Shown: positions 26,027 to 32,554 of the stretch, one piece after another
Numbering within the stretch: position 1 is the first letter of the stretch
Layout of the letters: every line of letters starts with the position of its first letter
DNA from: Planctomycetota bacterium
GTDB taxonomy: Bacteria > Planctomycetota > PLA2 > JAEUHO01
Assembly: GCA_029259795.1 (NCBI GenBank)
Contig: JAJDEM010000401.1
Span: forward strand, 1 to 32,554
DNA: 32,554 nt
Direction of reading: 5' to 3'
Program-made: the position numbers and the translations under genes
Notes under the pieces: model-generated
Seen by the model: the letters and a program-made list of their open reading frames with translations, nothing else
What the model was told of the DNA's origin: nothing
Databases searched by the model: none

Positions 26027-27508
26027 ATGCGCATTCGGCTCCTACTCTTGGCCGTGATCTCTCTCGCTCTCTCGTGGGGCCCGAGGCCACTCTGCGCCGA
26101 GGAGATCGTGGACACGGCAGAAGACGGCACGGTGCTCCTGCGCTACGAGGTCGACGAGCAGGGCCGCAAGGACGGAGCGTACGCCCGGTTTCACCCGAAC
26201 GGCCGACCGGCCGTGAAAGCGACCTACGCAGCAGGTCAGCGCCATGGCCTCGAGCGCACGTGGGACGCGAGTGGCGTCCTGCGCAGCGCGCACACGTTCA
26301 AGCACGGCGTGCTGCATGGCGCTCACAAGACGTATGACGAGCAGGGACACCAGCAAGTCCAGCAGGCGTATGCGGGCGGCCACCTCCACGGTGCCTACAA
26401 GAGCTACCACCCAAACCGCCGCCTGAAGGTCGTCACCCGCTATCGAAACGGAAAGCTCCACGGCAAGTACCACGAGCGCACCCCGGCGGGTGCGACCCGC
26501 CTGCTCACGACCTATCACGAGGGTCGGCTCCATGGCACCTACGAGGTCCTCGCGGGCAAGGAACGCATCACGAAGCAAGTCTGGGAACGCGGCGTGCCGG
26601 TGGACGTAGACGGCGTCGTGCCCTTCCCGCGCACGAAGCGGGCCATCCGAGCAGAGCTGGCCCGCATCCTGAAGGGAGCGGGTGCACCGCCGAGCGCCGC
26701 CCTGGAGGCCGACCGGGAGCTCGCGCTGCGGCAGTTGAAGGCGTACCGGTTCCTCGCCGGCGTGCCCTACAAGGACATCAGGCTCGATGCGACATGCAAT
26801 GCACACGCGCAGGCGGGCTCGGCAGTGTGCGCGGCCCTCGGCAAGATCACCCACGAACCGCCGAACCCTGGCTGGCCGGCGGCGCGCTTCGGCCCTGCTG
26901 CGATTGGCGCGAAGAACTCCAACCTGCATCGCGGGCAGCGTGGAGCCTGCACATCCGTGCGCGGGTACATGGACGACTCCGACCCCACGAACATCGATCG
27001 TCTGGGGCACCGCTGCTGGTGCCTGAACCCGGCCATGCTCAAGACGGGGTTCGGCATCGTCAAGCGGTTCACTGCGATGTGGGCCACGGACGACAGCAGG
27101 CCCAAGGTGCCCGACTACCCGTTCGTGAGCCTGCCACCACCGGGCCACGTTCCCGGGCCCTGGCTTGGCGCCCGCTGGGCCTGGAGCATCGGGCTCAACC
27201 CGACTCACTTCGACGCGCCCCTCGAAGACAAGGTCCGCGCCGTCGTCGAACCCGTGGGAGAGGACTTCCTCCCATCCGGCGATGCCCTGCAGATCGACTT
27301 CGCCAACGTCCAACAGAAGAGCGTTGGCTTCCCCTACCTCGTGATCTTCCGGCCCGCAGGGCTCTCGCTCGCGGCGGCCTCCCGCTATCGCGTGTCCGTC
27401 ACGGGACTCACGCACAAGGGAAAGCCCAAGGCCCTGCGCTACTTCGTTGCGTTCTTCGACGTGCCCTACGAGTCACCGAAGCTGCCGAAGGCGGCTCGCG
27501 GTCGCTGA
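26027..27508 (+). CDS. Exported MORN-repeat protein with C-terminal CAP-like domain
   Basis: 493 residues from ATG at 26027 (MRIRLLLLAVISLALSWG), which begins a good signal peptide (cut near LCA|EEI); the longer frame from 25925 would bury it. Residues about 40-200 hold six tandem MORN-like (YwqK-type) repeats of about 22 residues (for example DGAYARFHPNGRPAVKATY and GKYHERTPAGATRLLTTYHEG). Residues about 235-360 resemble a CAP/SCP-PR1 domain: RQLKAYRFLAGVP, CNAHAQAGSAVCAAL, RGACTSVRGYMDD and RLGHRCWCLNPAM, with paired cysteines. A beta-rich tail follows. It is likely periplasmic or on the surface. The pairing of MORN repeats and a CAP domain is unusual, and its role is not known. Confidence 0.75.
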   Translation: MRIRLLLLAVISLALSWGPRPLCAEEIVDTAEDGTVLLRYEVDEQGRKDGAYARFHPNGRPAVKATYAAGQRHGLERTWDASGVLRSAHTFKHGVLHGAHKTYDEQGHQQVQQAYAGGHLHGAYKSYHPNRRLKVVTRYRNGKLHGKYHERTPAGATRLLTTYHEGRLHGTYEVLAGKERITKQVWERGVPVDVDGVVPFPRTKRAIRAELARILKGAGAPPSAALEADRELALRQLKAYRFLAGVPYKDIRLDATCNAHAQAGSAVCAALGKITHEPPNPGWPAARFGPAAIGAKNSNLHRGQRGACTSVRGYMDDSDPTNIDRLGHRCWCLNPAMLKTGFGIVKRFTAMWATDDSRPKVPDYPFVSLPPPGHVPGPWLGARWAWSIGLNPTHFDAPLEDKVRAVVEPVGEDFLPSGDALQIDFANVQQKSVGFPYLVIFRPAGLSLAAASRYRVSVTGLTHKGKPKALRYFVAFFDVPYESPKLPKAARGR

Positions 27509-27630
27509 CCCCGAGCGAGCAGCCGCCCAGACATCAGAGCCCGGCACTTCCCTACGCAATCGGCTGTCCGGCACTGCCGAACCTCGAGCATCTCTCCCGG
27601 GCTCGACATCCCCCATCACAGCGCGCGACG

Positions 27631-28266
27631 TCAATCGTCCCAGAGGAGGGCGTACTCGGCGACCCGCCCGTCAGCGTCGAACCGAATCCCCAACCACCGA
27701 TACATGATCCAACCAGACGGACCCACCGGATAGGTCTCATCCCACGACCCCTCGGAAGGATCAGGGGAGAGATGCACGCGTCGATTCGACGTGCCCAGCA
27801 GGGCATGCACCTGGTCACGCGACCTTCCGTCGAGCCGTCGCGAGGCGATGAGGTCATGCACCATCATGCGGCGCAGCGGGGCTTGGCCTGGAGCCGCCAC
27901 AGACTCGCCGCGCCAGAGCTCAGAATCGAACACCCGCCACTGCGCATACGAAACGAGCTGGTCACCAACGATCACGACGAGGAAGAGCGCAAGGGCGAAC
28001 CACACGGCGAGGGCAATGGCATGGAACGCCCTCCACGCCGGCAACCTCGACTTGCCGCGTCGAAGAAGGAGCACGCCAAGGGGTAGCCACACTGGTGCGC
28101 CCACGATCACGATGCGAAGCGGCGCCACCCAGGCGGGGCGCGGACTCCCCGCGAAGGCGAGCCAAAGAATGTGCTGCAGCGCGAGTGCCGCTAGGACGAA
28201 GCCGGCTGCTCCCACGATGGCCAGCACGAGAAACCAGTCACTTTGCTGCTTCGCTTCCGTGCCCAT
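27631..28266 (-). CDS. Membrane protein with C-terminal SmpA-like domain, function unknown
   Basis: 211 residues with three hydrophobic helices (WFLVLAIVGAAGFVLAALAL at about 11-30, IVIVGAPVWLPLGVLLL at about 52-68, and AIALAVWFALALFLVVIVG at about 83-101). The soluble C-terminus contains MMVHDLIASRRLDGRSRDQVHALLG and ends in YRWLGIRFDADGRVAEYALLWDD. The segment 'LDGRSRDQVHALLG' followed by a Y-x-L/I strand resembles SmpA/BamE folds. Convergent with the MORN/CAP gene; the 122-nt gap holds a long-range inverted repeat GAGCCCGG/CCGGGCTC (27537-27604). ATG at 28266 is the only start that keeps the first helix; no clear Shine-Dalgarno. Confidence 0.68.
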   Translation of the reverse strand: MGTEAKQQSDWFLVLAIVGAAGFVLAALALQHILWLAFAGSPRPAWVAPLRIVIVGAPVWLPLGVLLLRRGKSRLPAWRAFHAIALAVWFALALFLVVIVGDQLVSYAQWRVFDSELWRGESVAAPGQAPLRRMMVHDLIASRRLDGRSRDQVHALLGTSNRRVHLSPDPSEGSWDETYPVGPSGWIMYRWLGIRFDADGRVAEYALLWDD

Positions 28267-28370
28267 CGCACACGAGTCTAGTCGAGGGGTGACGCGCCGG
28301 ACCGTGCACCTTCACGCCACCAGCGCACAGCGATTCGGAGTACTCCCGACACGGCACCGCGAGCACTCGC

Positions 28371-28907
28371 TCAGCGCGTGTCCCGAATCCGGCTTCGGAT
28401 CTCCGCGATCAGATGCCGCCGGAACGAGACCCAGGGAGGGATGCGGAAGGCCTGCTCTCCTTTCACGTCGCGGATCACGATGTAGAAGGCTGACGGCTCT
28501 GTCGCCGCGGCGACGGGTAGGCCGATCCCACGATCTCCTATCCACAGCCGGTCGGGCTCCTCGGACGGACCAGGCCCCATCTCCTCGCTACCGATCCGGC
28601 CCAGTTCCTCCCACGGCCGAAACCACGAGCCACGGAGCGTGCGTTGGTGGAGTCCGTCCCTGCGCACACTGAAACGCGTCCACGAGCTTGGGAATCCGAA
28701 CGCCAACGCGCCAACCACCAGCAGCCAACTCCCTCCGACAAGGAGCCACTCGCGCGGGTCCGGCCCCGACGATGTGGCCAAGAGGAGAAGGCACGGCGGC
28801 ACCACGACGATCGCGAGCGCGACGAGCGCCATGCCCCACCAGAACCGATTGGGCCCGTAGTGGAGGACGCCGCCTGCCGCCTTGGGTCCGCGCCTGTCGC
28901 TTCGCAT
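28371..28907 (-). CDS. Two-helix membrane protein with PH-like soluble domain, function unknown
   Basis: 178 residues. Helices lie at about 23-45 (WWGMALVALAIVVVPPCLLLL) and 53-72 (EWLLVGGSWLLVVGALAFGF). The following SVRRDGLHQRTLRGSWFRPWEELGRI resembles the start of bacterial PH-like domains (a short strand then W-x-E), with ERR/LHQR positive charges near the membrane. The arrangement of two helices plus one small beta domain is common in uncharacterised bacterial membrane proteins. It shares strand with the gene at 27631-28266, 104 nt apart. Confidence 0.68.
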   Translation of the reverse strand: MRSDRRGPKAAGGVLHYGPNRFWWGMALVALAIVVVPPCLLLLATSSGPDPREWLLVGGSWLLVVGALAFGFPSSWTRFSVRRDGLHQRTLRGSWFRPWEELGRIGSEEMGPGPSEEPDRLWIGDRGIGLPVAAATEPSAFYIVIRDVKGEQAFRIPPWVSFRRHLIAEIRSRIRDTR

Positions 28908-29006
28908 GACCTGAGCCTACCGGCGCTCTCTCGGTCACGCTGCGCAGAGCCGGGGCTCGGTGCGCCGAACCAACACGGCCGCGCAACTCAGTTGGCTATC
29001 GCGCGC

Positions 29007-29029
29007 AGGCACCCGAGGCCTGGGTGCCT
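29007..29029. terminator. Strong hairpin in the gap before the tRNA-like sequence
   Basis: AGGCACCC (29007-29014) and GGGTGCCT (29022-29029) form an 8-bp stem with a 7-nt loop, followed by a second small hairpin AGCCC/GGGCT (29038-29051). There is no T-run on either strand. The gap 28908-29134 otherwise shows no gene. It could end transcripts coming from the tRNA-like locus (minus strand). Confidence 0.3.
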
Positions 29030-29134
29030 CGACAACAGCCCCTGCGGGCTACTTCGTGAGTTACCAGGTGGCACGCTCAGCGGGGGCAGGTCGGTCGCTC
29101 AAAGCCGGTTCGCCCAACCGCGCAAGGGAGGAAG

Positions 29135-29222
29135 TGGCGGAGAGACAGGGATTCGAACCCTGGGTACCCGTGAAGGTACACCGGTTTTCGAAGCCGGTGA
29201 TCACCGCTGACTAAGACGCCAC
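29135..29222 (-). tRNA. tRNA-Ser(CGA)-like sequence; 3' two thirds canonical, 5' part replaced
   Basis: Read on the minus strand: anticodon loop TTCGAAA (29192-29186) with anticodon CGA; a stem CCGG(C)/(A)CCGG with one C-A mismatch; a long variable arm GTACC/GGTAC typical of serine tRNAs; a T arm CAGGG-TTCGAAT-CCCTG; and a 3' acceptor strand TCTCTCC, then G and encoded CCA (29137-29135). The matching 5' acceptor strand (GGAGAGA) and a proper D arm are absent; GTGGCG stands near the 5' end instead. I read it as a tRNA-Ser 3' remnant such as is left at integration sites. A functional but odd tRNA cannot be excluded. It is not tRNA-Sec (the anticodon would be UCA). Confidence 0.6.
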
Positions 29223-29248
29223 AAGTGCATGTCATGACATCACTTGTG
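29220..29248. repeat. Near-perfect 29-nt palindrome abutting the tRNA-Ser remnant
   Basis: CACAAGTG (29220-29227) and CACTTGTG (29241-29248) are 8-bp inverted arms around the perfect palindrome ATGTCATGACAT (29229-29240), with a single extra C at 29228. It begins at the 5' edge of the tRNA-like sequence and is distinctly AT-richer than its surroundings. It could be a recombinase or excisionase binding site, an operator or the end of an element. Confidence 0.6.
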
Positions 29249-29680
29249 TCCGTCAAGTCAACGTGAGATACGACCACTACCCCCCTGGCGTCCCCTCAGC
29301 GAGTGCGTGCCCCCTACCGGGCCGGTCCGCCACAGGCCGGCCATCTGAGCCTGACTCTCTCGATGACCTGCCCCACCAAGAGTTGGACCAGCATCCGGGG
29401 GCCAGGTCCTCGGTGACCTGACATGGCCGGAGGTTCGGCGCTGCTCGCCCGAATGCAAGTCAGGGACCAGGAGTCGCGTGAGGATGGCCGCGTGTCCGGA
29501 ACTCGTCGCGATGTTGCAGAATGCCGTGACGCGGAGCACGGCTGGGATCAACGCCATCGCCAGGCTGGTGGTGAAGAGTCGGACTCACGCTCGGCCCCTC
29601 CGACTTGCGTATTCACGGCCATGGCGGCCCGGGGCTTGCCCGCCGCGACCGCAACCGCGCCTGGCTCGCCGGACCATAAA
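29249..29680. other. 432 nt without a recognisable gene
   Basis: Short open frames exist on both strands here, but none has a family motif, a good start or protein-like composition I can support. The stretch lies between the tRNA-Ser remnant and the operator region of the lipoprotein operon, where remains of an integrated element would be expected. I see no transposase or integrase motif in it. Confidence 0.5.
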
Positions 29681-29732
29681 TGGGATAGTTGTCCCAAACT
29701 AAGTGGGCCATGTGTCCCAACTGGTGTAGTAT
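29681..29732 (+). promoter_or_regulatory. Twin TGGG-N8-CCCA palindromes and candidate -10 box before the lipoprotein operon
   Basis: Two 16-nt sites with the same form, TGGGATAGTTGTCCCA (29681-29696) and TGGGCCATGTGTCCCA (29704-29719), are 23 bp apart start to start and share TGTCCCA. TAGTAT (29727-29732) follows at -10 spacing, 37 nt before the ATG at 29769, with the second palindrome covering the -35 position. This is the layout of an operator or activator site for a dimeric regulator. The regulator is unknown. Confidence 0.55.
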
Positions 29733-29768
29733 CCGCGCGGCAATGGAAACCCGAGACTGGAGCACGTC

Positions 29769-31091
29769 ATGCGCCTCACTCTGTTCGGCCCCATCTTCAT
29801 CTTCTCGATTCTGGTCTCACTCACCGGTTGCGGTGGCGGTGGAGCCGCTGGCGGCTCCCTGCCGTTGGGCGGGAAGGTAGGCGGCGTGGTTGAGCAGGTG
29901 GACGACGCGACATCTGGCCTTGCCGGCGTTCAGTTGGAGATGCTGGAGACCGGCGAGGTCGTGACAACAACCGGATCCGGCGCCTTCCAGTTCACCAACG
30001 CCTCCCCCTCGTCCTTCACACTCATGTTGGCCGGTCCTCCGACCGGCTTTCAGAAGATGGTCGCAACCAACGACGCAGCGTCGTCCGAGGCAGACGAAGG
30101 GGACATCGAAGACGGTGACGAGAGCACCGAGGATCGGGTCGTCATCCATCGTGTCCAGGACGGCGAGCGCCTGCACGTGCGCCTGCGGATTCGCGACGGA
30201 CTGTTCGAACAGGTCGAGGTGTCTCGGTCCGAGCACGACGAGCGCGAGGTCGAGATTCAAATGGACCGTGCGGCGTCGAGTGACGATCTCGACATCGAGG
30301 GAAAGCTGGAACTTGAAGTGCGGGACGACCGGAGTGGTATCGAAGTCGAGGTCGAGCATGCGGCACCTGATCGCGATCTCGAACTCGTAGCCATCGCGCC
30401 GGACGGGACTGAGGAGTCGCTTGGGATCCTGACCGTGGGCCTCGATGGCGAAACGGAGTGGGAGGTCGAGACATCGGATGGCGGCATTCTTCCGTTCGGC
30501 GTTGACTCTGTCGAGGCGCTCGAAGGCTACGAGGTTGAGGTACGCGACGCTACGGACGGGACCGCACTACTCCGGGCGACCCTGCCCGAGGTGCCCCTGT
30601 CCGTGCCCGACGCGCCGTCCGACGACGCTGATGATGACGATGGCCACGACGACGACGATAGCGACGACGACGATAGCGACGACGATGATGACGGTGGCGA
30701 CAGTGACGACGATGGCGAAAGCCGTCTACGAGGGCGCAGCCCGCTCGTTGCCGTGGTCGCTGGTCTCAAGGGGCACATCGAAATCCGCAGCCGGGAGCAA
30801 GGAACGAACGAACGCCTGGAGATCGAGGGCGAGCACCTCTCGCCAGACGCAGCGGTCGAGTTCTTCGTGGAGGACGGCCTCGGCGCGGACACGTTCACTT
30901 CGATCGGGGCGCGCTCCGCGGACATGGAGGGCGAGGCGGAACTTGAGCTCGAAACGGGCGATGGCGATGCGCTGCCGAACGGCGCAGCGACGGTCGCGGA
31001 ACTCGTAGGCTTGAAGGTCGAGGTCCGGGACGCGGCGACCGGCGATCTACTGTTGTCGGGGACCATTCCCGCGCTCGCCTCGGATCGGTAA
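29769..31091 (+). CDS. Asp-rich exported lipoprotein with duplicated domain
   Basis: 440 residues with a lipoprotein signal (lipobox LTGC, lipidated Cys21, followed by GGGG). A short carboxypeptidase-regulatory-like unit (about 38-85: GVVEQVDDATSGLAGVQLEM) is followed by an acidic region and two copies of a roughly 100-residue domain (about 178-280 and 330-437). Both copies contain the pattern EWEVET/ELELETGDG, then LP-x-G, then V-x-ALEGYEVEVRDA-T / V-x-ELVGLKVEVRDAATG and a closing L-x-x-T-L/I-P. Between them, residues about 284-317 are mostly Asp with a few Ser and Gly, a likely calcium-binding or low-complexity linker. ATG at 29769 has GGAG upstream. First gene of a likely operon with the DUF6502 and DUF5666 genes. 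Confidence 0.8.
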   Translation: MRLTLFGPIFIFSILVSLTGCGGGGAAGGSLPLGGKVGGVVEQVDDATSGLAGVQLEMLETGEVVTTTGSGAFQFTNASPSSFTLMLAGPPTGFQKMVATNDAASSEADEGDIEDGDESTEDRVVIHRVQDGERLHVRLRIRDGLFEQVEVSRSEHDEREVEIQMDRAASSDDLDIEGKLELEVRDDRSGIEVEVEHAAPDRDLELVAIAPDGTEESLGILTVGLDGETEWEVETSDGGILPFGVDSVEALEGYEVEVRDATDGTALLRATLPEVPLSVPDAPSDDADDDDGHDDDDSDDDDSDDDDDGGDSDDDGESRLRGRSPLVAVVAGLKGHIEIRSREQGTNERLEIEGEHLSPDAAVEFFVEDGLGADTFTSIGARSADMEGEAELELETGDGDALPNGAATVAELVGLKVEVRDAATGDLLLSGTIPALASDR

Positions 31092-31104
31092 GGGTGCCCC
31101 AGCG

Positions 31105-31917
31105 ATGAGCGCCCCTCGTCCCCTCGCCGCGGCCCTGAGGCGACTTCTCCGCCCTCTCGTGCAGCTCATGATCCGGAACGGACTCGCCTACGGGACGCTT
31201 GCCGAGATCGCCAAGCGTGAGTATCTGCACGTCGCCGCGGAGGAGGAGCGCCTTGCGGGGCGCAAGCAGACGATCTCGCGAATGGCAATCCTCACGGGGC
31301 TCTCGCGCAAGGATGTTGCCCGTTCACTCAAGGCACCCGATGAGCCCGAGGTGGAGACCGCTGCGAACTACAACCGAGCGGCGCGCGTTGTCACTGGCTG
31401 GGTTCGCGACAGCCGCTTCATCGACACCAACGGCGATCCAAAGCCGCTTCCGTTCGATGGCGAGGCGGAGAGCTTTCGCGCGTTGGTCAAGTCCTTCAGC
31501 GGTGACGTTCCTCCGCGAGCGATCCTGGATGAGTTGGAACGGGTCGGGGCCGTCAAACGCGACGAGCGTGGCGCCGTGTGTCTGACCGCGCGCGGCTACC
31601 TGCCGCGCTCCGGCGAGGCCGAGAAACTACAGATTTTGGGCACCGACGTCGCAGGGCTGGTATCCACGATTCGACACAACCTCGATCATGACGGTGAGCA
31701 GTTGTTCTTCCAACGCAAGGTGTTCTACAACAACTTGACCAAGAGCTCCGTGCCCCAACTTCGCAAGCTGACCTCGGCGCATGCACAGAAACTCCTGGAG
31801 ATGCTCGACCGCTGGATGGCAGAGCACGACCTGGATAACAACCCCGAACTCGAGGATGAGGGCGGCTGCAGAGCGGGCGTCGGCATCTACTACTTTGAAG
31901 AATCGGAGACAGAATGA
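31105..31917 (+). CDS. DUF6502 family protein
   Basis: 270 residues without signal peptide or membrane helix, so cytoplasmic. The N-terminal part LRRLLRPLVQLMIRNGLAYGTLAEIAKREYLHVAAEE, then KQTISRMAILTGLSRKDVARSL (about 50-71), is the characteristic DUF6502 start and looks like a helix-turn-helix (TGLSRKDV). A second winged-helix-like region is at about 135-170 (ILDELERVGAVKRDERGAVCLTARGYLP). A DNA-binding or regulatory role is therefore plausible but unproven. It lies 13 nt after the Asp-rich lipoprotein and overlaps the next start (ATGA). DUF6502 genes commonly sit beside DUF5666 genes, as here. Confidence 0.88.
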   Translation: MSAPRPLAAALRRLLRPLVQLMIRNGLAYGTLAEIAKREYLHVAAEEERLAGRKQTISRMAILTGLSRKDVARSLKAPDEPEVETAANYNRAARVVTGWVRDSRFIDTNGDPKPLPFDGEAESFRALVKSFSGDVPPRAILDELERVGAVKRDERGAVCLTARGYLPRSGEAEKLQILGTDVAGLVSTIRHNLDHDGEQLFFQRKVFYNNLTKSSVPQLRKLTSAHAQKLLEMLDRWMAEHDLDNNPELEDEGGCRAGVGIYYFEESETE

Positions 31918-32554
31918 AACTCGTTGGCTGGTTTCGCATAATGTGTGCAGTCGCGTCCATTCTTGCCCTCGCGTCCTGCGGCGGAGGCAGCTCCGCTGCC
32001 AGCGGCGGGATCGGCGGCACGGGCAAGCCCGTGATCAAGGTTGGCGCCGTGACTGCGACCGGTGGCCTGACCGTTGGTGGGCAGTCCTTCTCGACGCTCA
32101 AGACGACAGTGACCATCGGCGGCGCTCCTGCCGTCATCGGGGATGTCAAGGTGGGCATGGTCGCGCTAGTTCGCGGTACAGATGACAGTGGCGCCTTCAG
32201 CGCGGACGACGTGTCCATCGAGGAAGCCGTCAAGGGTATCCTCGAGGCGAAGATCGACGCGAACACAGTCGTCGTGCAGGGACAGACGATTCAGATCGAC
32301 GACGCCACCGTCTTCGGGCTCGGGATCAGCCCCGCCTCTGAGGCCGGCCTATCCGTCGGAGATCCGCTCGAAGTGTACGGCTTTGTCCGTAGCGCGGGGG
32401 TCGTCCTCGCGCGGCGTATCGAGCGAGAGGCTGGTCTATCTGAGTTTCGACTTCTCGGATTTGCAACCGCAGTCAACACCGGCGCGCAGACATTCATGAT
32501 CGGCACGCAGGTCATCGACTACTCAAGTGCCGACACCAGCGATCTTTCGGGTGC
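31914..32554 (+). CDS. DUF5666-containing lipoprotein, C-terminus beyond window
   Basis: 213 codons to the window edge with no stop. The lipobox LASC (lipidated Cys22) is followed by GGGSSAASGGIGGTG, the usual DUF5666 lipoprotein opening. Repeating small beta-barrel-like units follow: TATGGLTVGGQSFSTLKTTV then VKVGMVALVRGTDDSG; VKGILEAKIDANTVVVQGQTI then LSVGDPLEVYGFVRSAGVVLARRIE; and a third beginning FRLLGFATAVNTGAQTF, cut off. This is the pattern of several DUF5666 domains in a row. It is exported to the envelope; ligand and function are unknown. The start overlaps the DUF6502 stop, indicating translational coupling. Confidence 0.88.
   Translation, partial: MKLVGWFRIMCAVASILALASCGGGSSAASGGIGGTGKPVIKVGAVTATGGLTVGGQSFSTLKTTVTIGGAPAVIGDVKVGMVALVRGTDDSGAFSADDVSIEEAVKGILEAKIDANTVVVQGQTIQIDDATVFGLGISPASEAGLSVGDPLEVYGFVRSAGVVLARRIEREAGLSEFRLLGFATAVNTGAQTFMIGTQVIDYSSADTSDLSG

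Noticed and set aside
26042-27415. Minus-strand open frame of 457 codons
   Set aside because: Opposite the MORN/CAP gene, whose repeats are clear in the plus frame.
28644-29214. Short plus-strand frames ending in GIRTLGT or QGFEPWV motifs
   Set aside because: These are well-known false proteins produced by reading through the antisense of serine tRNA sequences.
29135-29222. tRNA-Sec, which would fit the selenoprotein
   Set aside because: The anticodon is CGA, not UCA, and the extended acceptor/T helix of tRNA-Sec is absent; it is serine-type.
29249-29680. Integrase or transposase remnant next to the tRNA-like sequence
   Set aside because: Short frames on both strands were read, but no catalytic motif or family resemblance could be supported.

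Overview
The window is 32.5 kb of high-GC bacterial DNA, packed with genes on both strands. Several traits point to a planctomycete-like organism: an ECF sigma factor fused to a membrane helix and a pilin-type globular domain, pseudopilin-like gene sets, a PDZ plus DUF6288-type exported protein, DUF6502/DUF5666 genes, and many secreted proteins of unknown function. This assignment (Planctomycetota) is an inference from gene content, not from a marker gene.

Layout from left to right. 1-3095 (-): cobalamin-dependent methionine synthase MetH, cut by the window edge. 3214-4597 (+): SixA-type histidine phosphatase and a PPK2 polyphosphate kinase, probably one operon. 4747-10182 (+): a three-gene pseudopilin cassette (PilV/GspI-like, PilW/GspJ-like, PilX-like) present twice in tandem. 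It is followed by a HEAT-like repeat protein, a Cys-rich DUF11-like protein and a PilZ-type protein. 12906-17075: a small gene of unknown role, a sigma factor/transmembrane/pilin-like-domain fusion, a secreted zinc-ribbon protein and a VOC-family protein. 17123-20110 (-): two small membrane proteins overlapping by 4 nt, leading into an exported PDZ/DUF6288-like protein. 20171-20414: a 244-nt segment bounded by a perfect 19-bp inverted repeat and filled with small hairpins.

20397-23553 (-) is the most interesting block. An exported thioredoxin-like protein is followed by an OmpR-family response regulator and a sensor histidine kinase. The redoxin frame contains two in-frame TGA codons at exactly the positions of the CxxC motif (U250-D-T-U253). 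After them comes a 16-nt hairpin with a GGUC loop, in the place and of the form of a bacterial SECIS element. I read this as one 370-residue selenoprotein with a UxxU (possible diselenide) active site. Ordinary gene finding would cut it to 249 residues or call it broken. The downstream kinase has a His-rich periplasmic loop with one Cys, so the set may be an envelope redox or metal response unit.

23720-28907 holds further membrane and secreted proteins, including a carboxypeptidase-regulatory-like protein, a MORN-repeat plus CAP-domain protein and two small membrane proteins. At 29135-29222 (-) lies a tRNA-Ser(CGA)-like sequence whose 3' two thirds are canonical but whose 5' strand does not fit. 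A near-perfect 29-nt palindrome abuts it. This looks like an integration-site scar with the inserted DNA to the right. After about 430 nt without a recognisable gene, twin 16-nt operator-like palindromes precede an operon of an Asp-rich lipoprotein, a DUF6502 protein and a DUF5666 lipoprotein that runs off the right edge.
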